A DNA stretch of 64,000 nt from Cronobacter dublinensis subsp. dublinensis LMG 23823 (GTDB lineage Bacteria > Pseudomonadota > Gammaproteobacteria > Enterobacterales > Enterobacteriaceae): assembly GCF_001277235.1 (NCBI RefSeq), contig NZ_CP012266.1, positions 3,100,001 to 3,164,000 on the forward strand, given 5' to 3'. How positions within the stretch are numbered: position 1 is the first letter of the stretch; each line of letters starts with the position of its first letter. Below, in pieces: positions 24,915-33,043 of this stretch. The notes beneath the pieces are model-generated. The model was not told the DNA's origin. It saw nothing but the letters and a program-made list of their open reading frames with translations, and searched no databases. Position numbers and translations under genes: made by a program.

Positions 24915-25014
24915 CCGTCCGTTACGCCCGCAAAGGGTGAATTGACACCGGCTGCGGGCCGTCTGTGGCGCGATGCGGTTTCTCGACGCGCCTGCAAATC
25001 AGGCGCAGGACCGC

Positions 25015-25746
25015 TTAATTCACGCTGTAGTTCATTATCACGCCGTTAAGCCCTGACAGGCTGTTGAGCTCGCCAAGCGACGACTTAAGCTTGTCCTTTG
25101 ACGCCTCCGGCCCGACCAGAATACGGGTGATTTTCCCCTGTACTGGCGTGGACGGCGACGTATAGGCACGGTAGCCCGCCGAGCGCAGCTTACCGACAAT
25201 CTCATTCACTTTATCCGCGTTTTTCAGCGCGCCAAGCTGCACCACATACGCTTTACCCGCAGGCGGCGTCTGCGCTTTTTCCGGCGGCGTGGTTTTGGCG
25301 GGCTCTGGTTTCGCAGGCGCTTCGGCCTCGCTCACCATCGCGAGCTGTTCGTCGGTTTTATCACGCTGCGGTTTGCTCTGCGGCTTGTCGGCGGGACGCG
25401 TTCTGGCAGGCTCCGTCGCTTTGGGTTTCACCGGCGTCACCGGCACATCGTCGAGCTCCGCGCCGGTGTCGGCAGGCAGTCGCGTGGTGTCTATCGATGA
25501 CGTCACCGCGTTACCGGCCCTTACCTCTTCCGCCGCGCCTTCCGGCGGCTGAGACGGCAGCGCCTGCGTCGCGGCAGGCAGCATATCCGGCTCATCGCGA
25601 TCGCCAGGCTTCGGCACCAGGGGGATCGCGGCGAACTCATCCTGATAATGTTTTTTCTGGCCGTCCAGCAGCCCTGGCAGCACGATAACCCCCAGCGCCA
25701 CCAGTACAATCGTGCCAACTAATCGGTTCTGAAACTTACTCGCCAC
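25015..25746 (-). CDS. dedD: SPOR-domain cell-division protein DedD
   Basis: A septal-ring protein that binds denuded peptidoglycan during constriction. It has one N-terminal membrane anchor (RLVGTIVLVALGVIVLPGLL, about 7-26), a long Pro/Ala/Lys-rich linker, and a C-terminal SPOR domain from about residue 165 (AYVVQLGALKNADKVNEIVGKLRSAGYRAY). Length 243 against 220 in E. coli; the difference is in the low-complexity linker. Its start overlaps the folC 3' end by 11 bases. Confidence 0.95.
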   Translation of the reverse strand: MASKFQNRLVGTIVLVALGVIVLPGLLDGQKKHYQDEFAAIPLVPKPGDRDEPDMLPAATQALPSQPPEGAAEEVRAGNAVTSSIDTTRLPADTGAELDDVPVTPVKPKATEPARTRPADKPQSKPQRDKTDEQLAMVSEAEAPAKPEPAKTTPPEKAQTPPAGKAYVVQLGALKNADKVNEIVGKLRSAGYRAYTSPSTPVQGKITRILVGPEASKDKLKSSLGELNSLSGLNGVIMNYSVN

Positions 25747-27004
25747 CTCGTCTCCCCGCGTCCATCTCTTCCATTACCGCGGCTACGGTATGAAACGACC
25801 CGCATACCAGTAGCGTATCGGCGGGCTGCGCATCGGCCAGCGCCGCATGCCAGGCCTGCGCCACGCTATCAAAGACCGCGCTGGCCTGCAGATGTTCCGC
25901 AAGCGCTTCGGCGCGGGCGCCGCGCGGCCCGTCCAGAGGGGCACAATACCAGCTATCCACCACCCTCTCCAGACAGGCGAGCGTTCCGGCGATATCTTTA
26001 TCATGCAGCATGCCGATGACCGCCAGCACGCGCCCGGCCGACGGCGACTGCGCGAGACGCTGCGCCAGATAACCCGCCGCGTGCGGATTATGCGCCACAT
26101 CCAGGATAATCCGCGGGGCCTCGCTCACTATCTGAAAACGTCCCGGCAGCGTGGCGCGCGCAATGCCGTCGCGGATCGCCTGCTCGCTTATCGCAAGGCC
26201 GCTTGCGCGCAGCGCCGCAAGCGCCGTCGCGGCATTCGGCTGCGGCACCTGCGGCAGCGGAAGATCAAGCAGTTCGCCGCGCTCGTCGCTAAAGCGCCAG
26301 CTATCGCCCGTGACCGTATAGCGCCAGGCGGCGTTAACGCGCAGCAGCCGCGCGCCTGTCTCCTGCGCCACCTGCGCGATAGTCTGCGGCATATCGGTTT
26401 CGCCCACCACCGCCGGTTTGCCAGGGCGGAAAATCCCGGCTTTCTCACGCCCGATGCTTTCGCGATCCGGCCCCAGCCAGTCGGTATGATCGAGCGCGAT
26501 GCTGGTGACGACCGCCACATCGCAGTCCACCAGGTTGGTGGCGTCAAGGCGACCGCCGAGCCCCACTTCGAGGATAACGACATCGAGCTGCGCCTGCTTA
26601 AACAGCCACAGTGCGGAAAGCGTGCCGTATTCGAAATAAGTGAGTGAGGTCTCGCCGCGCGCGGCTTCTATTTCTGCAAACGCAGCGGTGTGCTGGCTTT
26701 CAGCCAGTTCTTCGCCCTGCACGCGCACGCGCTCGGTATAGCGCACCAGATGCGGCGAGCTGTAGACGCCCACGCGGTAGCCCGCGGCCATCAGCACTGC
26801 TTCGAGCGTGCGGCAGGTGGTGCCTTTGCCGTTAGTGCCTGCGACGGTAAACACAAAAGGCGCGGGTTTCACAACGTCCAGCGCCGCCGCCACGCGTGAG
26901 ACGCGCACAAGGCCCATATCGATGGTCTTGCCGTGCAGGTTTTCCAGATAAGAAAGCCACGTGGCCAGAGGCGACGTGGCTTGGGGAAGCTGTTGCTTTT
27001 CCAT
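25736..27004 (-). CDS. folC: folylpolyglutamate/dihydrofolate synthase FolC
   Basis: A Mur-ligase-family enzyme that joins glutamate to dihydropteroate and then extends the polyglutamate tail of folates. The start at 27004 (MEKQQLPQATSPLATWL) gives 422 residues, the E. coli length. The ATP loop is VAGTNGKGTTCRTL at about 47-60, then SSPHLVRYTERVRV, ALDHTDWLG, and DVAHNPHAAGYLAQRL. It lies 70 bases downstream of accD, after a terminator-like hairpin, and overlaps dedD. Confidence 0.96.
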   Translation of the reverse strand: MEKQQLPQATSPLATWLSYLENLHGKTIDMGLVRVSRVAAALDVVKPAPFVFTVAGTNGKGTTCRTLEAVLMAAGYRVGVYSSPHLVRYTERVRVQGEELAESQHTAAFAEIEAARGETSLTYFEYGTLSALWLFKQAQLDVVILEVGLGGRLDATNLVDCDVAVVTSIALDHTDWLGPDRESIGREKAGIFRPGKPAVVGETDMPQTIAQVAQETGARLLRVNAAWRYTVTGDSWRFSDERGELLDLPLPQVPQPNAATALAALRASGLAISEQAIRDGIARATLPGRFQIVSEAPRIILDVAHNPHAAGYLAQRLAQSPSAGRVLAVIGMLHDKDIAGTLACLERVVDSWYCAPLDGPRGARAEALAEHLQASAVFDSVAQAWHAALADAQPADTLLVCGSFHTVAAVMEEMDAGRRGGE

Positions 27005-27038
27005 GATGCCCGTATCCTGGTTACGGTTCATAAACAAG

Positions 27039-27066
27039 AAGGGCAGCGCCTGGTGGCCCTGCCCTT
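27039..27066 (-). terminator. accD terminator-like hairpin
   Basis: AAGGGCAG and CTGCCCTT form an 8-base stem around a 12-base loop; on the minus strand TCTTGTTT follows. It lies immediately after the accD stop, in the accD-folC gap. Confidence 0.6.
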
Positions 27067-27074
27067 CATGACTA

Positions 27075-27995
27075 TCAGGCCTCTTGATCCTGTTCCGGGA
27101 CCGGCGGCACGACGACCGCTTCACGCGGCGCGTCCGGGCTCGGCGCCGGGAGGTTCATGAGCTTCGCCAGAACGCTTGCAAGCTTAAGACGCAGTTCCGG
27201 ACGACGCACGATCATATCGATAGCGCCTTTTTCGATCAGGAATTCACTGCGCTGGAAGCCAGCCGGCAGTTTTTCACGTACGGTCTGCTCGATAACACGC
27301 GGACCGGCGAAGCCTATCAGGGCTTTCGGCTCAGCGATGTTAAGATCGCCAAGCATCGCGAAGCTTGCCGAGACGCCGCCCATAGTCGGGTCGGTCAGCA
27401 CGGAGATGTACGGCAGACCGCGCTCCTGCATTTTGGCCAGCGCCGCAGAGGTTTTCGCCATCTGCATCAGCGACATCAGCGCTTCCTGCATACGCGCGCC
27501 GCCGGAGGCGGAGAAGCAGATGAGCGGGCAGTTGTCTTCAAGCGCCTGCTCGACCGCACGCACGAAACGTGCGCCGACGACAGAACCCATCGAGCCGCCC
27601 ATAAAGGCGAACTCAAACGCCGCCGCGACAACCGGCATCCCGTGCAGGGTGCCTTTCATCACGATTAGCGCGTCTTTCTCGCCGGTTTCCTTCTGGGCGC
27701 TCGCCAGACGGTCCTTGTATTTTTTGGAATCTTTGAACTTCAGCACATCTTTCGGCTCAAGCTCACTGCCCAGTTCCACCAGCGAACCTTCGTCTAACAG
27801 GCTGTGCAGACGGTCGCGCGCGGCCATGCGCATGTGGTGATCGCACTTCGGGCAAACCTCAAGGTTACGCTCCAGTTCGGCGCGGTAGAGAACCTGTCCG
27901 CAGCTGTCGCACTTGGTCCACACCCCTTCCGGGATGTTCGCTCGGCGAGTGGGAGTAATATTGCTTTTATTGAGAATTCGTTCAATCCAGCTCAT
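27075..27995 (-). CDS. accD: acetyl-CoA carboxylase carboxyltransferase subunit beta AccD
   Basis: Forms the alpha2-beta2 carboxyltransferase with AccA and transfers CO2 from biotin to acetyl-CoA to make malonyl-CoA. The ATG at 27995 (MSWIERILNK) gives 306 residues. A four-cysteine zinc finger, CDSCG...CPKCD, lies at about 27-52; the crotonase-fold core includes SASGGARMQEALMSLMQMAKTS and the oxyanion glycines GGVSASFAMLGD. Frames extending further upstream run through the leader and are not coding. Confidence 0.98.
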   Translation of the reverse strand: MSWIERILNKSNITPTRRANIPEGVWTKCDSCGQVLYRAELERNLEVCPKCDHHMRMAARDRLHSLLDEGSLVELGSELEPKDVLKFKDSKKYKDRLASAQKETGEKDALIVMKGTLHGMPVVAAAFEFAFMGGSMGSVVGARFVRAVEQALEDNCPLICFSASGGARMQEALMSLMQMAKTSAALAKMQERGLPYISVLTDPTMGGVSASFAMLGDLNIAEPKALIGFAGPRVIEQTVREKLPAGFQRSEFLIEKGAIDMIVRRPELRLKLASVLAKLMNLPAPSPDAPREAVVVPPVPEQDQEA

Positions 27996-28145
27996 TGATA
28001 ACCTTTCTGCCTGAACCTGGTCGATGCCAGTTTTTCTGTGGGGGCGCATAATGCCATTATTGCCTTCCACAGACCATAAATGGTGCTCATTAAACCATAA
28101 CGGCCCGCGACTTTGGATAAAAAAGTGGTCGAACCGCCAGAGGGC

Positions 28146-28805
28146 TTATTTTGCCTGGCGTGCCGCGGCGCGTTTGTGACGCACCACTTCAAAAATGCCC
28201 GGCAATACAGAGACGATAATAATCATCACGATAAACAGCTTCAGATTGTCCTGAAGGAACGGCATCGCGCCAAAGAAGTAGCCCGCGTAGGTAAACAGCA
28301 GGACCCACAGCAGCGCGCCAATCACATTAAACAGGGCAAAATGGCGGTAGGACATATGTCCCATCCCGGCGACGAACGGCGCGAAGGTGCGCACGATCGG
28401 CACGAAGCGGGCGAGAATAATGGTTTTGCCGCCGTGGCGTTCATAAAACGCATGCGTTTTATCAAGATAGCTCTGCCGGAAGATTTTGGAATCCGGATTG
28501 CTGAAAAGTTTAGCGCCAAACAAACGGCCTATCGTGTAGTTCACCGCATCACCAAGAATAGCGGCAATGACCATCAGCGTGACCATCAGATGCACGTTAA
28601 GATCGTTTGACGGCAGTGCAGAGAGCGCGCCGGCGACGAACAGCAGCGAATCGCCTGGCAAAAACGGCGTCACCACCAGCCCCGTTTCGCAAAACAGGAT
28701 CAGGAACAGGATCGCGTAAACCCAGATGCCGTACTGTGCCACCAGCTCCGCCAGGTGCACGTCGATATGTAAAATAAAATCAATCAGAAAGCGAATAATG
28801 TCCAT
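28146..28805 (-). CDS. dedA: DedA-family membrane protein (undecaprenyl-phosphate flippase family)
   Basis: DedA-family proteins recycle undecaprenyl phosphate across the inner membrane and affect envelope homeostasis. It has 219 residues, the E. coli length, with several membrane helices and the family motifs ETGLVVTPFLPGDSLLF, with conserved Glu and Asp, and ARFVPIVRTFAPFVAGMGHM with two conserved arginines. The C-terminus is basic (RHKRAAARQAK). It lies between truA and accD on the minus strand. Confidence 0.95.
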   Translation of the reverse strand: MDIIRFLIDFILHIDVHLAELVAQYGIWVYAILFLILFCETGLVVTPFLPGDSLLFVAGALSALPSNDLNVHLMVTLMVIAAILGDAVNYTIGRLFGAKLFSNPDSKIFRQSYLDKTHAFYERHGGKTIILARFVPIVRTFAPFVAGMGHMSYRHFALFNVIGALLWVLLFTYAGYFFGAMPFLQDNLKLFIVMIIIVSVLPGIFEVVRHKRAAARQAK

Positions 28806-28830
28806 ACAGGTTCATCTTCCCCGACTGCGT

Positions 28831-29643
28831 TCAGTCAGCTAAAAAAAGTGGGCCCATCGGCGGCGTTGGGAGGTCAAACTGCGCCGGATAATCCACCGAC
28901 ACCAGATAAAGCCCTTCCGCTTTCGCCGTCGCTGCCGCAAGCGTTCTGTCCTTTGCCGCCAGCAGTTCTGCCATCCAGCTCTCCGGCTGGTTACCGCAGC
29001 CCACTTCCATCAGGCTGCCAACGATATTGCGCACCATATGGTGAACAAACGCGTTTGCCTTGATATCCACCACAATGTAAGCCCCGAAGCGCTCAACGTT
29101 GATGTGCATCAGGTTGCGCCACGGGGTGCGGGACTGGCACTGCACCGCGCGAAACGACGTAAAATCGTTTTCGCCGATCAGGCACTGCGCCGCCCGGTGC
29201 ATACGCTGTGCGTCCAGCGGCAGGTGGTAATGCGTCACCCCCTGCGAGAGCACCGCCGGCCGCAAACGATGATTATAGATAACGTAGCGGTAACGGCGGG
29301 CCGTGGCGCTGAACCGGGCATGAAACTCCGCGGGCACATCTTTGACCCAGCGCACGGCGATGTCACCAGGTAAATTCGCATTTACGCCAAGCGTCCAGGC
29401 CGCGTCCTTGCGAACGGCAGTGGTTTCGAAATGCACCACCTGGCCGGTGGCGTGTACGCCCGCGTCGGTACGCCCGGCACAGAAGACGTTAATCGGCTCG
29501 TTAGCGACCTGCGAGAGCGCCTGTTCAAGCTTCTCCTGAACACTGCGCACTTCCTGCTGGCGCTGCCAGCCGTAATATTTGCTGCCGTCATACTCAATGC
29601 CGAGCGCGATTTTCACGACCGGCTTTTCCAGACCGTCGGACAT
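28831..29643 (-). CDS. truA: tRNA pseudouridine(38-40) synthase TruA
   Basis: Modifies uridines 38-40 in the anticodon stem of many tRNAs. It has 270 residues, as in E. coli. The catalytic aspartate is in FCAGRTDAGVHATGQVVHF (Asp near 62). Other motifs are ARRYRYVIYNHRLRPA and FVHHMVRNIVGSLMEVG. The start shares one base with the usg stop (TAATG-type), so the two are coupled. Confidence 0.97.
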   Translation of the reverse strand: MSDGLEKPVVKIALGIEYDGSKYYGWQRQQEVRSVQEKLEQALSQVANEPINVFCAGRTDAGVHATGQVVHFETTAVRKDAAWTLGVNANLPGDIAVRWVKDVPAEFHARFSATARRYRYVIYNHRLRPAVLSQGVTHYHLPLDAQRMHRAAQCLIGENDFTSFRAVQCQSRTPWRNLMHINVERFGAYIVVDIKANAFVHHMVRNIVGSLMEVGCGNQPESWMAELLAAKDRTLAAATAKAEGLYLVSVDYPAQFDLPTPPMGPLFLAD

Positions 29644-30656
29644 CAGTACAGATACTCCTGCAGCAGCTTCTCAGCGGTTTTCACCGCCATCAGCGCGCCG
29701 CCGAAGCGCACGTTGTCGGCAACCGACCAGAACTGGACTTGCTCCGGCATGCCGTAGTCGTTACGCACGCAGCCGACGGAGAGATGCACGCTGCCGGAGG
29801 CGTCGCCCACCTGGGTCGGATAGTCGCTGGCCTCGGACAGCGCGATATCCGGATCGCGTTCCAGCGCGTCGCGCGCCTCTTCCGCCGCGAGCGGGCGCAG
29901 CGCTTCGAAATTCACCATCTGCGCGTGACCGTAAAAGACCGGCGCCTGCACGCTGGTGACCGAAATCATCAGGCCTTCGTCCTGAAGAATCTTGCGCGCT
30001 TCATCCACCAGTCGGCGATCCTGACGCACGCTGCCTTCACGGTCCGGCAGCAGCGGCAGCATGTTGAACGCCAGCTGGCGGCCAAAATGGTCGTCTTCAT
30101 CAACCGGCATGCCGTTCAGCAACCGCGCGCTCTGCCCGGCCAGCGCGTCGACCGCCGCTTTGCCCTGGGCGGACACGGACAGTAAATTCGTCACCTGAAT
30201 GCGCGACAGGCCGCCTGCTTCCATCAGCGGACGCAGCGCCGTCAGAAGCTGGCTGGTGAGGCTGTCGGCCACCGCCACGACATTCCGGTTGCGATAATCG
30301 GCCAGCACATACGGATTCACATCCGGCACCACCAGCGGCACGTCCGGCTCCAGCGCGAACAGGCCGCTGGAGTCGATAACCAGACAACCGGCGTTGGTCG
30401 CGTCATCTACATAGCGGGCGCTGGCTTCCGGGCCTGCGACGAAAAAGGCGAGCTGCGCCTGCGTCCAGTCAAACGCCTCGGCGTCCTGCACCTGCACGCT
30501 TTTGCCCGCGAAGCGCAGCGTTTCGCCCGCGCTTTCGTTGCGCGCCAGCGCATAAAGTTCACCCACCGGGAACTGACGCTCGGCGAGTTGCTCAAGCAGG
30601 GCTTCTCCCACGGCGCCCGTCGCGCCCAGTATGGCGATATTCCAGCCTTCAGACAT
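29643..30656 (-). CDS. usg: aspartate-semialdehyde dehydrogenase-like protein Usg
   Basis: A paralogue of Asd of unproven function, conserved between pdxB and truA in enterobacteria. It has 337 residues. The NADP-binding motif ILGATGAVGEALLEQL is at the N-terminus. The region where true Asd has its catalytic cysteine reads VVAVADSLTSQLLTALRPL here, without a cysteine, so dehydrogenase activity is doubtful; E. coli Usg shows the same feature as I recall it. It is likely in an operon with pdxB and truA, though a hairpin separates it from pdxB. Confidence 0.94.
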   Translation of the reverse strand: MSEGWNIAILGATGAVGEALLEQLAERQFPVGELYALARNESAGETLRFAGKSVQVQDAEAFDWTQAQLAFFVAGPEASARYVDDATNAGCLVIDSSGLFALEPDVPLVVPDVNPYVLADYRNRNVVAVADSLTSQLLTALRPLMEAGGLSRIQVTNLLSVSAQGKAAVDALAGQSARLLNGMPVDEDDHFGRQLAFNMLPLLPDREGSVRQDRRLVDEARKILQDEGLMISVTSVQAPVFYGHAQMVNFEALRPLAAEEARDALERDPDIALSEASDYPTQVGDASGSVHLSVGCVRNDYGMPEQVQFWSVADNVRFGGALMAVKTAEKLLQEYLY

Positions 30657-30689
30657 GGTGGTATTTACTCCAGAAAATAAAAATGCATC

Positions 30690-30708
30690 CCCCGCGCGTT
30701 GCGCGGGG
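30690..30708 (-). terminator. pdxB-usg hairpin
   Basis: CCCCGCGC-GTT-GCGCGGGG is a perfect 8-base stem; on the minus strand GGATGCATTTTTATTTT follows. It could partly terminate pdxB transcription ahead of usg. Confidence 0.65.
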
Positions 30709-30725
30709 AATAAGAGAGTCAGTGA

Positions 30726-31862
30726 TTAACGGATCGGATGATGGGTCGCGTTAAAACCCAGCTTTTGCAGCAGTTCGGCGGCGGCGGCGTCATCGCACTG
30801 CACGTACAGTGACGACCATTCGCGGCGCTCCTGGTAATTTTTGCGCAGCTTGTCGAACTCACCCGGCACGCCCGCCACGCGTCGCAGCGGGGCGTCATCG
30901 CGGCGCACATCATACACCAGATGCACCAGCCGTTTCAGCGCCGCCTGATCGAGCGGCCCCTGGAACGTCACGCGGCCAAACTCCGGCGGCGGCAACAGCG
31001 TCGCGAGCGCCACCTGCTGCGCCTCGCCGAGGAACTGGCTGTAGGCTTCAAACACCTGAGTGGTGCCGCGCGCTTTGCCTTCGAGCGTATAGCCCGCGAT
31101 ATGCGCGGTGCCGATATCCACGCGTTTTAGCAATGCCGTATTGAGTTCCGGCTCCGGTTCCCAGACGTCCAGCACTACGCTCAGCGCCTGGCCCGCCTCA
31201 AGACGCGCCAGCAGCGCGGCGTTGTCCACGACCGGGCCGCGGCAGGCGTTAATCAGGATAGCGCCGGGTTTAAGGCGCGCAATCAGCGCCTCATCGGCAA
31301 GGTGCAGCGTTTTATACGGGCCGTCTTTAAACAGCGGCGTGTGGAACGTGAGAATATCCGCCTCGCGCACCAGTTCATCCAGCGTGCGGAAATCACCGCT
31401 GTCGCCGCGATCGGCGCGCGGCGGATCGCACAGCAGCGTGCGGATGCCCAGCGCCTCAAGCCGCGCCTGTAACCGGGAGCCGACGTTACCCACGCCGACG
31501 ATCCCGACGGTGCGGTCAGCAAGCGCGAAGCCGTCGCGCTCGGCGAGCATCAGCAGCGCGGAGAACACATACTCCACCACCGCGATAGCGTTGCAGCCGG
31601 GAGCGGCGGAGAACGCGACGCCCGCCGCCTGTAAATAGTCTTCATCAACGTGGTCGGTGCCCGCCGTGGCGGTGCCGACAAACCTGACGTTTTTACCTTC
31701 GAGCAGCGCGCGATTGACCGGCGTGACCGAGCGCACCATCAGCGCGTCGGCGTCGTCCAGTTCCGCCTGCGGGATCGGGCGGCCCGGCACGGCTTTCACC
31801 TCGCCCAGACGGCTGAACAGCTCGCGTGCGTAAGGCATATTTTCATCAACGAGGATTTTCAC
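30726..31862 (-). CDS. pdxB: erythronate-4-phosphate dehydrogenase PdxB
   Basis: Second step of deoxyxylulose-dependent pyridoxal phosphate synthesis. It has 378 residues and a GTG start (MKILVDENMPYARELFSRLG). The D-2-hydroxyacid dehydrogenase fold shows the NAD-binding motif VGIVGVGNVGSRLQARLEALG, the substrate motif INACRGPVVDN with catalytic Arg, a Glu in WEPEPELN and a His in GTAHIAGYTLEGKARG, and the C-terminal PdxB dimerisation domain. It is divergent from flk across about 120 bases. Confidence 0.97.
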   Translation of the reverse strand: MKILVDENMPYARELFSRLGEVKAVPGRPIPQAELDDADALMVRSVTPVNRALLEGKNVRFVGTATAGTDHVDEDYLQAAGVAFSAAPGCNAIAVVEYVFSALLMLAERDGFALADRTVGIVGVGNVGSRLQARLEALGIRTLLCDPPRADRGDSGDFRTLDELVREADILTFHTPLFKDGPYKTLHLADEALIARLKPGAILINACRGPVVDNAALLARLEAGQALSVVLDVWEPEPELNTALLKRVDIGTAHIAGYTLEGKARGTTQVFEAYSQFLGEAQQVALATLLPPPEFGRVTFQGPLDQAALKRLVHLVYDVRRDDAPLRRVAGVPGEFDKLRKNYQERREWSSLYVQCDDAAAAELLQKLGFNATHHPIR

Positions 31863-31981
31863 GTTTCTCTACCTGTTTATGTGCGGGAGATAGCCGTTAA
31901 GTGTGCCATAATCTCGCCGCCAGGCATACTTAACAGCGTGGTTAGTTTCGCGGCACCGTCCGGTCAGGTTAAGGATTATTG

Positions 31982-32989
31982 ATGATGCAACCCATTCATG
32001 GCGCCACGCCCCGCCCGGCGGGCGAGCCTCCCACCTCGCCCCACTCTGCGGGCGAGCAGCCGCTTTCCACCCAGCAGCGTACCGTGCTGGAGCGGCTTAT
32101 CACCCGGCTGGTGGCGCTGACCCAGCAGCAAAGCGCCGAAGTCTGGGCCGGCATGAAGCACGATCTGGGCTTAAAGAGCGACGCGCCGCTGCTTTCGCGC
32201 CACTTCCCCGCCGCTGAGCAGAATCTCAATCAGCGGCTCGGCCAGGCGCAGCAGACGCACACCCAGCGTCAGGTGCTGTCGCAGCTCACCGAACTGTTAA
32301 GCGTGGGCAATAACCGCCAGGCGGTGAGCGATTATATACGCCAGCAGTTCGGCCATACGGCGTTGAATCAGCTCTCCGGCGACCAGCTGAAAACCGTACT
32401 GACGCTTTTGCAAAACGCGCAGCTTAATATCCCGCAGCCGCAACAGCGCCCGGCGACAGACCGCCCGCTGCTGCCTGCGGAGCACAACACGCTTAACCAG
32501 CAGGTGACGAAGCTTGCCGCCGCGACCGGCGAGTCGCCGAAGCTTATCTGGCAGTCGATGCTGGAACTCTCCAATGTGAAAACCGGCGAACTCATTCCGG
32601 CGAAGCATTTCGCGGCGCTCTCGACCTGGCTTGCCGCGCGCCAGACGCTCGCCGATCAGCCGGCGCCAACGCTGCACACCATTCAGGCCGCGCTGCGCCA
32701 GCCCCTTGAAACGCGCGAATGGCAGGAGATCAGCGACTATGCGCAGCAGCGCTTCCAGGCGACGCCGCAAACGGTGCTGACCACCGCCCAGGTGCAGGAT
32801 CTGCTTAATCAGGTGTTCGTGCGCCGCTCGGAGCGCTCGCCGGAAACCCTCGAAGTGCGCCATATCCAGCCGATTTACAGCCCGCTTATCGCGTTTTTCA
32901 CCCAGCCGGTGAAGACGGTGTCCGCCCGCCCCGGCCTTGCGATGTTCCTGCTGGTGCTGGTTATCCTTCTGCTCTGGCTGGTTATCTGA
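31982..32989 (+). CDS. flk: flagellar regulator Flk
   Basis: An inner-membrane protein that in Salmonella prevents premature secretion of late flagellar substrates during ring assembly. The ATG at 31982 has AAGGA six bases upstream and gives 335 residues. A Pro-rich N-terminus (QPIHGATPRPAGEPPTSPHS) is followed by a long Gln/Leu-rich helical region with TERPLLPAEH-like DRPLLPAEHNTLNQQVTKLAAATGE, and a single C-terminal membrane anchor (LAMFLLVLVILLLWLVI). It is tail-anchored, as in the family. Confidence 0.93.
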   Translation: MMQPIHGATPRPAGEPPTSPHSAGEQPLSTQQRTVLERLITRLVALTQQQSAEVWAGMKHDLGLKSDAPLLSRHFPAAEQNLNQRLGQAQQTHTQRQVLSQLTELLSVGNNRQAVSDYIRQQFGHTALNQLSGDQLKTVLTLLQNAQLNIPQPQQRPATDRPLLPAEHNTLNQQVTKLAAATGESPKLIWQSMLELSNVKTGELIPAKHFAALSTWLAARQTLADQPAPTLHTIQAALRQPLETREWQEISDYAQQRFQATPQTVLTTAQVQDLLNQVFVRRSERSPETLEVRHIQPIYSPLIAFFTQPVKTVSARPGLAMFLLVLVILLLWLVI

Positions 32990-32996
32990 CAGGCAG

Positions 32997-33022
32997 CAAA
33001 AAGGCGTCTTTCGACGCCTTTT
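32997..33022. terminator. bidirectional terminator between flk and the autotransporter gene
   Basis: AAAAAGGCGTC-TTTC-GACGCCTTTT, with A-run and T-run on either side, separates two convergent genes and can serve both. Confidence 0.88.
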
Positions 33023-33043
33023 CTTTTGACTCCCCGGCACGCC

